Assembly (NCBI GenBank): GCA_037200975.1
Contig: JBBCGI010000001.1
Coordinates: 4,585,653 to 4,649,652 of the forward strand
Direction: 5' to 3'
Length of the DNA: 64,000 bases
From: Pseudomonadota bacterium
GTDB taxonomy: Bacteria; Pseudomonadota; Gammaproteobacteria; Steroidobacterales; Steroidobacteraceae
Made by a program: the position numbers and the translations under genes
Notes under the pieces: generated by a model
Databases searched by the model: none
What the model saw: only the letters and a program-made list of their open reading frames with translations
What the model was told of the DNA's origin: nothing
Shown here: positions 17,399-25,707 of the stretch, piece by piece
Layout of the letters: each line of letters begins with the position of its first letter
Numbering within the stretch: the stretch's first letter is position 1

Positions 17399-18364
17399 TC
17401 AGGCCGCCGCGGCTTGCTCCCGGCGATATTCACGCGGGGTCGCGCCGTACTTGGCGCGGAACACGCGCCCGAAATGCGTCGGGCTGTTGAAGCCGTAGTC
17501 GAAGGCGATTGCGGTGACCGTGCGGCCGCGCTGCGAAGGCGACAGCAGCGCGCGCGAACACGCCTCGAGCCGGCGGCGCAGGATGTAGCGCGCTACGGTC
17601 TCGTCCTGATCGCTGAACAGGTGATGCAGGTAACGCGTGGTCATCTTGCAGGCATCGGCGATGCGGGTCGGCGTGAGCTCCGGATCGTTGAGATGCGCTT
17701 CGATGAAATTGATGATGCGGATGCGATGCGCGGTGGCCAGCGAGGAACGATCCGAGCGCGACTGCGGGAGATCGGCATAGGCCGCGGCCACGAGGTCGAG
17801 GATGGCATTGTTGACGCGTGCCGCGGTCGGCATGTCGAGGTTCTTCTGGTATTCGAACCAGAAATTGCGCAGGAAGCGCGACAGCAGGGCGCACACGCCG
17901 CCGGCCGCGGGCATCGGGATCGCCACCAGGCATTCGGGGCAGGCGATGTGGCGACGCAGGATGGCGTCCGGGATGCCGAGCACCAGCATGCGATTGGCGC
18001 CACCGAAGGCGATTTCGTAGTGGCGCGTGCTGTCGCAGAGCGTGAAATCCCCGGCCCGCAGGGTGGCCTCGCGGCCGTCTTGGCGGCTGATGCTTTCGCC
18101 TTCCATCTGCAGGTGCAGGAAGAACAGCGAGCTCCTGGTGCGAGCGACGTGGGCACGCGAGTGCCGCACGATCTGCGCGTCGGAGTACACCTCGGCGAGC
18201 GTCAGCTCCCCGATGGCCGCGCGCGAGATGCTGCCGTTGAAAGTGCGGATGTCGACCGGATCGGATACCAGCGGCGAGAAGCTCTCGCAGGCCCGTTCGT
18301 TCCAGTACGTGAGTTTGCGACGCGGATCCAGCCCGAACGTCGAAAATGATTCCACTGCTGCCAT
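17399..18364 (-). CDS. AraC-family transcriptional regulator
   Basis: This 321-residue regulator has an N-terminal AraC-binding-like sensor domain and a C-terminal double helix-turn-helix (about 210-315). The HTH region contains LTPTRIADACKMTTRYLHHLF and the family signature AIAFDYGFNSPTHFGRVFRAKYGATPREYR. The ATG at 18364 is preceded by GGGAGGGAG, so the long upstream open frame, which overlaps the marR gene, is not used. The sensor type is common among activators of aromatic catabolism. It converges on the aldehyde dehydrogenase and diverges from marR, with repeated GATAGYTAT half-sites in the shared promoter region. Confidence 0.85.
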   Translation of the reverse strand: MAAVESFSTFGLDPRRKLTYWNERACESFSPLVSDPVDIRTFNGSISRAAIGELTLAEVYSDAQIVRHSRAHVARTRSSLFFLHLQMEGESISRQDGREATLRAGDFTLCDSTRHYEIAFGGANRMLVLGIPDAILRRHIACPECLVAIPMPAAGGVCALLSRFLRNFWFEYQKNLDMPTAARVNNAILDLVAAAYADLPQSRSDRSSLATAHRIRIINFIEAHLNDPELTPTRIADACKMTTRYLHHLFSDQDETVARYILRRRLEACSRALLSPSQRGRTVTAIAFDYGFNSPTHFGRVFRAKYGATPREYRREQAAAA

Positions 18365-18399
18365 GACTCCCTCCCCCGAGGCGCCCGACTTTGGACGGC

Positions 18400-18421
18400 G
18401 ATAGTTATACGGGATAGCTAT
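18400..18421. promoter_or_regulatory. Direct repeat GATAGTTAT / GATAGCTAT
   Basis: Two near-identical 9-mers start 13 bp apart (18400-18408 and 18413-18421). The second contains the palindrome ATAGCTAT, and an inverted AGCTATC follows at 18453-18459. They lie in the 120-bp region between the divergent araC and marR genes and could bind either product. Confidence 0.4.
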
Positions 18422-18484
18422 TTGCAGTAACCAATTCGTAGTTCTGATACGAGCTATCGATAAATCCTTTCCCTCCGGGTTGAG

Positions 18485-18964
18485 ATGAAAGCGGGCGCCC
18501 GGATGCAGCATGGCTCTGCAGAGGAGGGGGACGCGGTGGTTCGAACGGCGCCGTTGAGGGAATTGATCGGCTACGCACTGCGCCGCGCGCAGGGCGCCGT
18601 CTATTCCAACCTGAGTGACGCGCTGGCCCCGCTCGAGCTTCGGCCGGTGCAGCTGACGCTGCTGCTCATGGTCGAGGAGAACCCGGGCGCGAGCCAGTCC
18701 GGCGTCTGCGAGGCCCTGGGTATCCAGAAGACCAACACGGTCGCGACGATGGGGGACCTCGAACGGCGCGGCTTCATCGTGCGCAAGAAGTCCTCGAGCG
18801 ATGCCCGCAGCTACCAGCTGTATCTGACCGCGAAGGGCAAACGCCTCATGCAACGCGCCGGCGAAGTCCACGCCACCCACGAGCAACGGCTCATCGATCG
18901 CATCGGCCTCGACGGCCGCGATCAACTGCTGCGACTTTTGAGTAAGCTGACCGACATCAAATGA
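18485..18964 (+). CDS. MarR-family transcriptional regulator
   Basis: This 159-residue winged-helix regulator of the MarR family has a recognition region ASQSGVCEALGIQKTNTVATMGDLERRGFIVRKKSSSDARSYQ (helix-turn-helix then wing) flanked by dimerisation helices. Its TGA overlaps the ATG of the FadB-like gene (ATGA), so the two are translationally coupled. This suggests it controls that operon, possibly in response to an acyl-CoA or aromatic ligand as FerR/HcaR-type MarR proteins do; that ligand is inference. The start could also be slightly downstream, since no strong ribosome-binding site is seen. Confidence 0.83.
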   Translation: MKAGARMQHGSAEEGDAVVRTAPLRELIGYALRRAQGAVYSNLSDALAPLELRPVQLTLLLMVEENPGASQSGVCEALGIQKTNTVATMGDLERRGFIVRKKSSSDARSYQLYLTAKGKRLMQRAGEVHATHEQRLIDRIGLDGRDQLLRLLSKLTDIK

Positions 18965-21081
18965 CCCGACCCATCGTTGAGCTGCAACGCCACGGCGAAA
19001 TTCTCGTCCTCGTGGTGGATAACCCGCCTGTCAATACGATTACCGCCGCCGCGCGCGCCGGGATGTCGGAGGCGCTCGATCACGCCATCGCGGACCACAC
19101 CGCCCGCGCGCTCATCCTGCGTTGCGAAGGCAACAACTTCTTCACGGGCGCGGACATCAACGAGTTTTCCGGGCCGCCGAAGGAGGCCGAATATCGCGCG
19201 CTGTGGGCGAAGTTCGAGGGCATGAAGATTCCCGTGATTGCCGCGATGCACGGTTCGGCCATTGGCGGTGGACTCGAGATCGCGTTGGCCTGCCACTATC
19301 GCATCGCAACACCGACGGCGAAATTCATGCTGCCCGAGGTCACGCTGGGCATCATTCCGGGCGCGGGCGGCACACAGCGGCTGCCGCGCCTGTTAGGGCT
19401 GGACAACGCGCTGCGCATGATCTTTGACGCCAAGCCGGTCGATGCGCTGGCGGCGAAGAAGCTCGGCCTCATCGACGCGATCATCGAAGGTGATTTCGTC
19501 GCGGGTGCGCTCGCGTATGCGCAGCAGCTGATAACGCTGAGCCGCGGGCCGCGCCGCACGTCCGAGCGCACCGTCGATCCCGGTAGTTTGACGCTGGAGC
19601 TGATGGCGAAATGGCAGGCAGAAGCGGCACGGATGTATCCGAACCGCAGCGCCGCGCTGACCGCCATCGAATCCGTGGCGGCCAGCGCGCGTCTGCCGTT
19701 CGACGAAGGCCTGTTGTTCGAAGAGAAACTCGCGAACCAGACCAAGACCACGGTCGAGGCAAGGGGCGCGATCCACGTGTTCTTCGCCGAACGCGAGAGC
19801 CGCAAAGTCGACGGTTTGCCGCCGGGCGAGGCGCGCAAGATCAAGAGCGCGGGTGTGATCGGCGCGGGCACGATGGGCGGCGGCATCTCGATTGCATTCG
19901 CCAATGCCGGCGTGCCGGTGACGCTGCTCGATGCGAACCAGGCCGGGCTCGACAAGGGCCTGGCGACGATCGATGCAACCTTCGAAAGCATGGTGAAACG
20001 CGGCCGCATCGATGCCGCCGAGAAGGCGCGACGCCTGGCGTTCATCACGCCGGCGCTGCGGTATGAGGACCTCGCGGGCTGCGATGTCGTCATCGAGGCC
20101 GTGTTCGAGGACATGAGTCTCAAGAAGCAGGTGTTCGCGCAGCTCGAGCAGGTTGCCAAGCCCGGTGCGCTGCTCGCGTCCAACACCTCGACGCTCGATG
20201 TGGATGAACTGGCGGCTTCGACCCTGCGTCCACAGGACGTCATCGGGCTGCATTTTTTCTCGCCCGCCAACGTGATGCCGCTGCTGGAGGTCGTGCGGCC
20301 CGCGGCCACATCGCCGACCGCGATCCGCACGGCGATGGACCTCGCCAAACTGCTGCGCAAGACGCCGGTGCTGGCACGGGTGTGTTACGGCTTCATCGGC
20401 AATCGCATGATGGAAGGGTATGCGCGCGAGGCGCAGCGCCTCACGCTCGAGGGCGCGACGCCGCGCCGCGTCGATACCGTGCTCGAAGGTTTCGGCATGG
20501 CCATGGGCATCCTTGCCGTGTTCGACATGGCGGGCGTGGACGTCGGCGTGAACGTGCATCGCGTGAATGCCGCGCGGTATCCGCCGGACCCGAGTTATTA
20601 CCAGGCCGACATCGCGCTGCACTCGGCGGGGCGGTTGGGTCAGAAGACCGGCAAGGGTTACTACCGGTACGAGAAGGGCGATCGCACGCGCCACGATGAC
20701 CCGGAGGCGCTGGCGCTGATCGCGGCGAAGGCTGCGGAGCTCGGCGTGTTGCCGCGTGCACATACCGATGCGGAGATCCTCGAGCGCTGCCTCTATCCGC
20801 TGCTGAACGAGGGGCTGCGCATTCTCGACGAGGGCATCGCGCAGCGCGCCGGCGACGTGGACGTGGTGTGGTGTGCGGGATATGGCTTCCCGCGTTATCG
20901 CGGCGGACCGATGTTCTACGCCGATACGCTCGGCCTGCCGGTGTTGCTGGCGGGCATGGAGAAATACCGCGCGTTGTTCGGACCGATGCACTGGGAGCCG
21001 GCGCCTTTGCTCGTGCGCCTGGTGCGCGAAGGCCGTACTCTTGCCGCCTGGGACAAAGAGCGCCGCGGAGCTGCATCTTGA
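18961..21081 (+). CDS. Bifunctional enoyl-CoA hydratase / 3-hydroxyacyl-CoA dehydrogenase
   Basis: This 706-residue multifunctional beta-oxidation protein has an N-terminal crotonase domain (about 1-190) and a C-terminal 3-hydroxyacyl-CoA dehydrogenase. The crotonase has GADINEF, GGGLEIALACHYRIA and PEVTLGIIPGAGGTQRLPR. The NAD-binding GAGTMGGGISIAFANAGVPVTLLD begins near residue 300, followed by HFFSPANVMPLLEV. It converts enoyl-CoA to 3-oxoacyl-CoA. Coupled to marR upstream by an ATGA overlap and to the amidohydrolase downstream by a TTGA overlap, it belongs to a small inducible operon. Its role may be side-chain shortening of an aromatic or other acyl-CoA rather than general fatty acid oxidation; no thiolase is adjacent. 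Confidence 0.87.
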   Translation: MTRPIVELQRHGEILVLVVDNPPVNTITAAARAGMSEALDHAIADHTARALILRCEGNNFFTGADINEFSGPPKEAEYRALWAKFEGMKIPVIAAMHGSAIGGGLEIALACHYRIATPTAKFMLPEVTLGIIPGAGGTQRLPRLLGLDNALRMIFDAKPVDALAAKKLGLIDAIIEGDFVAGALAYAQQLITLSRGPRRTSERTVDPGSLTLELMAKWQAEAARMYPNRSAALTAIESVAASARLPFDEGLLFEEKLANQTKTTVEARGAIHVFFAERESRKVDGLPPGEARKIKSAGVIGAGTMGGGISIAFANAGVPVTLLDANQAGLDKGLATIDATFESMVKRGRIDAAEKARRLAFITPALRYEDLAGCDVVIEAVFEDMSLKKQVFAQLEQVAKPGALLASNTSTLDVDELAASTLRPQDVIGLHFFSPANVMPLLEVVRPAATSPTAIRTAMDLAKLLRKTPVLARVCYGFIGNRMMEGYAREAQRLTLEGATPRRVDTVLEGFGMAMGILAVFDMAGVDVGVNVHRVNAARYPPDPSYYQADIALHSAGRLGQKTGKGYYRYEKGDRTRHDDPEALALIAAKAAELGVLPRAHTDAEILERCLYPLLNEGLRILDEGIAQRAGDVDVVWCAGYGFPRYRGGPMFYADTLGLPVLLAGMEKYRALFGPMHWEPAPLLVRLVREGRTLAAWDKERRGAAS

Positions 21082-21941
21082 ATGTAAAAGATCTGATTGC
21101 GATCGACGTGCATACACACGCCGAGGTGTCCTGCCGGCAGGAGCCGGATGAGGCGCAGCAGCCCTACGACGACGCCGCGGCCAAATATTTCAAGGCCGAC
21201 AAGCGCAAGACCATTCCCGAAACCATCGCCTACTATCGCGAGCGCAAGATCGGGTTCGTGATGTTCACGGTCGATTCGGAATTCGAGATGGGCGTGCGGC
21301 GCATTCCGAACCAGGAAGTGATCGACGCGGCGCGCGAGAACTCCGACATCATGCTGGCGTTCGCCAGCATCGATCCGCACAAGGGCAAGATGGGCGCGCG
21401 CGAGGCGCGGCGCCTGATCGAAGAGGGCGGCGTACGCGGGTTCAAGTTTCATCCCACCTGCCAGGGATTTTTTCCGAACGATCGCATGGCGTACAAGCTG
21501 TATGAGGTGATTGCGGAGGCAAAACTGCCGGCGATCTTCCACAGCGGGCATTCCGGGATCGGCACCGGCATGCCGGGCGGCGGCGGGTTGAAGCTCAAGT
21601 TCTCGAACCCGATGCACGTCGATGACGTGGCGGCGGATTTTCCGGATATGACGGTGATCATCGCGCACCCGTCGTGGCCCTGGCAGGACGAGGCGCTGTC
21701 GGTGTGCCTGCACAAGCCGAACGTGTACATCGATCTGTCGGGCTGGTCGCCGAAGTATTTTTCACCCGAGCTGATCCGCTACGCGAACTCGCAGCTCAAG
21801 CACAAGATGTTGTTCGGCTCGGATTTCCCGCTGATCACACCCGACCGCTGGATGAAGGATTTCGCCGACGCCGGCTTCAAGCCCGAAGTGCAGCCCCTGA
21901 TCTTGAAAGAGAACGCGATCCGCGCGCTGAAGCTGGGGTAA
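21078..21941 (+). CDS. Amidohydrolase-family protein (ACMSD-like)
   Basis: This protein of about 287 residues belongs to the amidohydrolase family related to ACMSD and resorcylate decarboxylases. Visible elements are IDVHTHAEV at the start (metal-binding HxH), GFKFHPTCQGFFPND, IFHSGHSG, IIAHPSWPW and FGSDFPL (metal Asp). The TTG at 21078 is chosen as start: GGAG lies 7 bases upstream and TTGA overlaps the stop of the FadB-like gene. The frame upstream is antisense-like sequence inside that gene. Hydrolase or decarboxylase activity on a ring-derived acid is possible but unproven. Its TAA stop coincides with the beginning of a REP unit. Confidence 0.8.
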   Translation: MNVKDLIAIDVHTHAEVSCRQEPDEAQQPYDDAAAKYFKADKRKTIPETIAYYRERKIGFVMFTVDSEFEMGVRRIPNQEVIDAARENSDIMLAFASIDPHKGKMGAREARRLIEEGGVRGFKFHPTCQGFFPNDRMAYKLYEVIAEAKLPAIFHSGHSGIGTGMPGGGGLKLKFSNPMHVDDVAADFPDMTVIIAHPSWPWQDEALSVCLHKPNVYIDLSGWSPKYFSPELIRYANSQLKHKMLFGSDFPLITPDRWMKDFADAGFKPEVQPLILKENAIRALKLG

Positions 21942-21963
21942 GTCGGTGCCGGGTCGGACTTAG
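21938..21963 (+). repeat. REP unit, left flank of the RAYT gene (locus B)
   Basis: This 26-bp unit has the core GTCGGTGCCGGGTCGGAC bounded by the complementary ends TAAGTC and GACTTA. Its TAA is the stop codon of the amidohydrolase. It is inverted relative to the unit at 22934-22959 on the other side of the transposase. Confidence 0.9.
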
Positions 21964-21969
21964 AGACTT

Positions 21970-22845
21970 CTAGCGCTCAGCACGCAGACGAAGTGCCCTG
22001 GCTATCGTTTTCGGATCGCAATTCATGGCGCGAGCGATGCCAGTCAAAGTCGCAAGGCCTCGCGTTATTGCCTCACTCGCGATCCAGGCCCTGACTTGCG
22101 CAACGCGCGCATTGCGTCGACCGGACTCAACCTCTTCACGACGCATCCCATGGCGCTTGCATCCTTCGGCTATCAGCAAATCCAGAGTGTTGTTCGTCGC
22201 AGATTTCTGCATTTGCTGCGTCATGCGCGCCGTGAAGCCTTCACCGCCGAGAATGTGAGGGCAATCCGCTTGAATCGCATCGAACGGCGAGGGAACAGCA
22301 TCCGCATCGCAATCGACAAAATCACGATACGCCTTGATCGCCTTCGCGCGATCCGCGGAGAACATCTGCAAGGCGAAATCCGTGGCCACCCATCGATCGA
22401 CATTCAATCCGCGATAGGCGTGATGGCTCGACCAACGATAGAGCGACACCTCGGGTACGAGCTTGGCGCGGACCGGATTCAGATGGATGTACCGGATCAG
22501 TTCGAGAAGATAAGTGTCTGTGTCGACCAGCACGGCGTGATACCGTTTTTCGAACAGGTGTCCCGTGGTGTCACGGTTGGCCTGAAAGGTACGAGCGTAG
22601 CCCGAAGCGATGCGGCGGATCAGGTTCGCGAGCGGGTCCGCGCCGATCTGGACGAGCATGTGCAGATGGTTCGTCATCCAGCAATAGGCGTGGATTCGCG
22701 CGCCATGAGTCGCCAAGGCGAGCTCCACGATGGTATTCAGCAGCAGCCGATCTGACTCGACGACGAAAATGGCCTCGCGATGATTGCCGCGCAGCGTGAT
22801 GTGATAGAACCCGCCGGGAACATGGATTCTGGGAGCCCGTGGCAT
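21970..22845 (-). CDS. REP-associated tyrosine transposase (RAYT)
   Basis: This 291-residue IS200/IS605-like Y1 transposase of the REP-associated group should nick and rejoin single-stranded DNA at REP hairpins. It has the HxH motif in NHLHMLV (His60, His62) and the catalytic Tyr119 in RYIHLNPVRA. The opening RIHVPGGFYHITLRGNHR is typical of the family. The C-terminal 60 residues (RVAQVRAWIASEAITRG...) look like a DnaA-type helix-turn-helix, which some RAYTs carry. It starts at ATG 22845. It is flanked by inverted REP units at 21938-21963 and 22934-22959, and no frameshift is seen, so it may be active. Confidence 0.88.
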   Translation of the reverse strand: MPRAPRIHVPGGFYHITLRGNHREAIFVVESDRLLLNTIVELALATHGARIHAYCWMTNHLHMLVQIGADPLANLIRRIASGYARTFQANRDTTGHLFEKRYHAVLVDTDTYLLELIRYIHLNPVRAKLVPEVSLYRWSSHHAYRGLNVDRWVATDFALQMFSADRAKAIKAYRDFVDCDADAVPSPFDAIQADCPHILGGEGFTARMTQQMQKSATNNTLDLLIAEGCKRHGMRREEVESGRRNARVAQVRAWIASEAITRGLATLTGIARAMNCDPKTIARALRLRAER

Positions 22846-22933
22846 TCGCTTCTCTCATGGCCTGAGCGGCAGCATGGGAGGCGCGGGTGATCACTGGAAT
22901 GTTCGAATCCGGCGATTTGCCTGCGAAAGTCAG

Positions 22934-22959
22934 CTAAGTCTCACCCGGCACCGACTTAC
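22934..22959 (-). repeat. REP unit, right flank of the RAYT gene (locus B)
   Basis: This is an inverted 26-bp copy reading, on the minus strand, GTAAGTCGGTGCCGGGTGAG then ACTTAG. It differs from the left unit at two bases (GTGAGA for GTCGGA). Its TAA on the minus strand is the stop codon of the MFS gene. Confidence 0.88.
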
Positions 22960-24281
22960 GACACCGACCTGGCCTCCGACGTGCTCTCGAACTTCACGAA
23001 GAGCAGAGCGATCGCACCGATCAACGACCCGCAACCCATCACGATCGAGACCGTCTGCAGCGACATCCCCTGGCCAAATAGATAGCCGGCGAGGATCGGC
23101 GCCAGCGCCGCGCCACCGCGTCCGGCGCCGATCACCACGCCGGTTCCAGTGGCGCGTAGATGGGTCGGATACGCCAGCGCCAGCAACGTGTACAACCCGA
23201 CGATGCCGGCATTCGTGAAGAACCCGCACACCGCGACGATCGCCTTGAGCTCCGCGAGATTGCTCTGGCCCGCGCCGAAGATCGACACCGATATCATCCC
23301 CAGCACCAGCACGCCGCTCGTGAGCCAGATGAGATTCATGCGCAGCGAAAGCAGGCCGAGCACCGCGCCGCCACTCGCCCCGCCCACACTCGCCCAGAAC
23401 AGGACGTCCGCGATCGAGGAAGGCGAATAACCGAGCTGCGTGACGATCGGCGCCACCCACTTGAGCAGGTAGTAGAACGTCGTGATGTGCGCGAAATACG
23501 CGAACACGAGCAGCAGCGTCAGCAATAGATAGGGCTGCCTGAATACGCTCGCGAGTGGCGCCTTCGGCGGCGCGGCGCCCAACGGCGGCAGTGCATCGAT
23601 GGCGCGGCGTCCCATGCGGCGCAGCGACGCATTGATGCGCGCCAGCGCATTCGCCGGCTGCTTGCGGCACAACCACGACACCGACTCCGGCATGCAGAAC
23701 CAGACGACCGGAATCATCGCCGCGGTGGCTCCCGCGCCGAGCTCGAATACGACACGCCAGCTGTGCGTCTTCAACAGCGGCGAGATGATGAATGCGGCCA
23801 GGATGTTTCCCAGCGGGTAACCGATGGTCATCAGCGCGATCCAGAATTTGCGCATGCGGTCATTGGAGAACTCCGCGGCGGTGGCGTTGATCGCGGCCAG
23901 CATTCCGCCGATCCCCAGGCCCGTGAAGAAGCGCCACATCGCAAGGTGCTCGCGGCTGTCGGCCAGCGAACAGAAATACATGCCCACCGACATGGCGACC
24001 AGGAACGTCAGGATGGCGCGGCGGCGGCCGATGTAGTCCGCCACGCCGCCGAGCAGGAACGAGCCCGCGGCCATGCCGAGCAGATCCATCGCCAGCACGA
24101 CACCGAGTTCCTTCGAGGCCTTGAGGCCGAATTCCGCCATGATGCCCGGCGTTGCGAAACTGATCGCGAGCAGGTCGAACCCGTCCAGCGCGTTCAGGAA
24201 CACCGTGATGGTGCACACGATGATCTGCAGCGCGCTCATCGGTGAAGTGGCGAGTGCGCTGCGCGGATCGTTGTTCGTCAT
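22956..24281 (-). CDS. MFS transporter, aromatic acid:H+ symporter type
   Basis: This 441-residue major facilitator protein has twelve hydrophobic segments and the features of the aromatic acid:H+ symporter (AAHS) family, such as PcaK and BenK. These are the DGFDLLAISFATPGI motif in helix 1, GGVADYIGRRRAI in loop 2-3, and RFFTGLGIGGMLAAINATAAEFS in helix 4. It would import an aromatic acid with a proton. The ATG at 24281 (MTNNDPRS) fits the family start; the longer frame covers intergenic DNA. It is divergent from the MetE-like gene. Its TAA stop lies in the REP unit flanking the RAYT. Confidence 0.85.
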   Translation of the reverse strand: MTNNDPRSALATSPMSALQIIVCTITVFLNALDGFDLLAISFATPGIMAEFGLKASKELGVVLAMDLLGMAAGSFLLGGVADYIGRRRAILTFLVAMSVGMYFCSLADSREHLAMWRFFTGLGIGGMLAAINATAAEFSNDRMRKFWIALMTIGYPLGNILAAFIISPLLKTHSWRVVFELGAGATAAMIPVVWFCMPESVSWLCRKQPANALARINASLRRMGRRAIDALPPLGAAPPKAPLASVFRQPYLLLTLLLVFAYFAHITTFYYLLKWVAPIVTQLGYSPSSIADVLFWASVGGASGGAVLGLLSLRMNLIWLTSGVLVLGMISVSIFGAGQSNLAELKAIVAVCGFFTNAGIVGLYTLLALAYPTHLRATGTGVVIGAGRGGAALAPILAGYLFGQGMSLQTVSIVMGCGSLIGAIALLFVKFESTSEARSVS

Positions 24282-24502
24282 GAGGCTGGCATCCCCCGAT
24301 ACCGAAATGGCGCGGCGAGAATAGCATCGTGTTATGCGGTGGTTGGGCGTGGATGTTCGGGTTCGCTGTGGCGCGAATTGCATTGCGGTTGAAGTGGAGT
24401 CGTGTCGGCGCCGAGGGCCAAGAGTTGCTGGCCCGCGTCTTCCGAACTGCGCGAGGCATCGCTTGAGCAGTACCTCGTAAGTAACTGATTATCGGAGAGT
24501 GA

Positions 24503-25603
24503 ATGACTTCGTTTTTACCCTCGCGCGCCGATCACGTCGGCAGCTTCCTGCGTCCTGAATATCTGCTCGCCGCGCGCGAACAATTTCAGCGCAAGCAGAT
24601 CGACGCGGCGAAGTTGCGCGCGGTCGAGGACCAGGCGATCGCCGAGGTCGTTCGCATGCAGGAAGACGTCGGCCTGCATGCGATCACCGACGGCGAATTC
24701 CGCCGCACGTATTTTCACATCGACTTCCTCAAACAACTCGACGGCGTGCAGTCGGACGATCCGAAAATCGTGATCAAGGCGGATGGTAGTGAGGAGCTCG
24801 CGCCGCCGGTAATGCGGGTCACCGCGAAGGTGCGTCATGCACGCGACATCCAGCGAGCGGATTTCGAGTTCCTCAAGCGACACACGCAGCGGACGCCGAA
24901 GGTGACGATTCCGTCGCCCACGATGCTGCATTTCCGCGGCGGTCGCGCCGGTATCAGCAAGGAGCATTATCCGGATCTCGAGCAGTTTTACGCCGACGTG
25001 GCGCAGGCGTATGGCGATGAGCTGCGTTCGCTCGCCAAGGCCGGCTGCACCTACGTGCAGATGGACGACACCAATCTCGCCTATCTATGCGACCCGAAGA
25101 TGCGCGAGGCGGCGCGCGCACGCGGCGACGATCCGAACGAGCTGCCGCATCGCTACGCGACGTTCATCAATCGCGTGGTGGCGCAGAAGCCCGTGGGCAT
25201 GATACTCGCGGTGCATCTATGCCGCGGCAATTTCAAGAGCACGCATGCGGCCGAGGGCGGGTACGAGCCGGTCGCCGAGGCGCTGTTGTCGGAGATGAAC
25301 GTGGATGCGTATTTCCTCGAATACGACGATGAGCGCAGTGGGGATTTCCGGCCCTTGCGATTCCTGCCGAAGGGGAAGGTCGTCGTGCTGGGTTTGATCA
25401 CGACCAAGCTCGGCGCGCTCGAATCCAGGGACGACATCAAGCGTCGCATCGACGAGGCGGCGAAGTATGCGCCGCTCGAGCAGCTGGCCTTGTCACCGCA
25501 GTGCGGCTTCTCCAGCAGCTTTCACGGCAACGACATCCAGATGAGCCAGCAGACGGAGAAGCTCAAGCTGGTGGTGGATATCGCCCGCGAGGTGTGGGGA
25601 TAA
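24503..25603 (+). CDS. MetE-like cobalamin-independent methyltransferase family protein
   Basis: This 366-residue protein corresponds to the C-terminal catalytic barrel of cobalamin-independent methionine synthase (YxjG/YxjH type) and lacks the MetE N-terminal half. Zinc ligands expected for the fold are visible: His and Cys in AVHLCRGN and Cys in LSPQCGF. The opening RADHVGSFLRPEYLL and ITDGEFRR are typical. It may transfer a methyl group to a thiol; it lies apart from the met genes, so a role in one-carbon handling linked to the aromatic region is possible but speculative. The ATG at 24503 follows GGAGAG. Its stop TAA is part of a REP palindrome. Confidence 0.8.
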   Translation: MTSFLPSRADHVGSFLRPEYLLAAREQFQRKQIDAAKLRAVEDQAIAEVVRMQEDVGLHAITDGEFRRTYFHIDFLKQLDGVQSDDPKIVIKADGSEELAPPVMRVTAKVRHARDIQRADFEFLKRHTQRTPKVTIPSPTMLHFRGGRAGISKEHYPDLEQFYADVAQAYGDELRSLAKAGCTYVQMDDTNLAYLCDPKMREAARARGDDPNELPHRYATFINRVVAQKPVGMILAVHLCRGNFKSTHAAEGGYEPVAEALLSEMNVDAYFLEYDDERSGDFRPLRFLPKGKVVVLGLITTKLGALESRDDIKRRIDEAAKYAPLEQLALSPQCGFSSSFHGNDIQMSQQTEKLKLVVDIAREVWG

Positions 25604-25707
25604 GTCGGTGCCGGGTCGGACTTAGGAAAATTGGCGCATGAGCCCTCGTTTCGGCTAACGTGCCTCCGGCCAATTTTCCTAAGTCCGACCCGGCACCGAC
25701 TTATCCC
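25597..25707. repeat. REP palindrome (BIME), locus C
   Basis: Two perfectly complementary 39-bp arms (25597-25635 and 25669-25707) enclose a 33-nt loop. Each arm carries one full REP unit (TAAGTCGGTGCCGGGTCGGA then CTTAG). The left arm begins in the last codons of the MetE-like gene and includes its TAA. The right arm ends at the base before the ATG of the VOC gene. On RNA this would be an exceptionally stable hairpin covering the VOC ribosome-binding region. Confidence 0.92.

Larger units (their letters stand above)
21938..22959. mobile_element. REP-RAYT unit (REPtron)
   Basis: A RAYT gene with one REP unit at each end in inverted orientation fills the space between the stop codons of the convergent amidohydrolase and MFS genes. 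Both stop codons (TAA at 21939-21941 and, on the minus strand, 22958-22956) lie in the outermost TAAGTC of the two REP units. No target duplication is visible. Confidence 0.8.

Noticed and set aside
19393..21117. 574-codon minus-strand open frame opposite the FadB-like gene
   Set aside because: It is a long antisense frame typical of GC-rich coding DNA. The plus strand carries clear crotonase and dehydrogenase motifs.
22901..22910. tRNA T-loop-like sequence GTTCGAATCC
   Set aside because: The surrounding bases do not form acceptor, D or anticodon stems, so no tRNA is supported.
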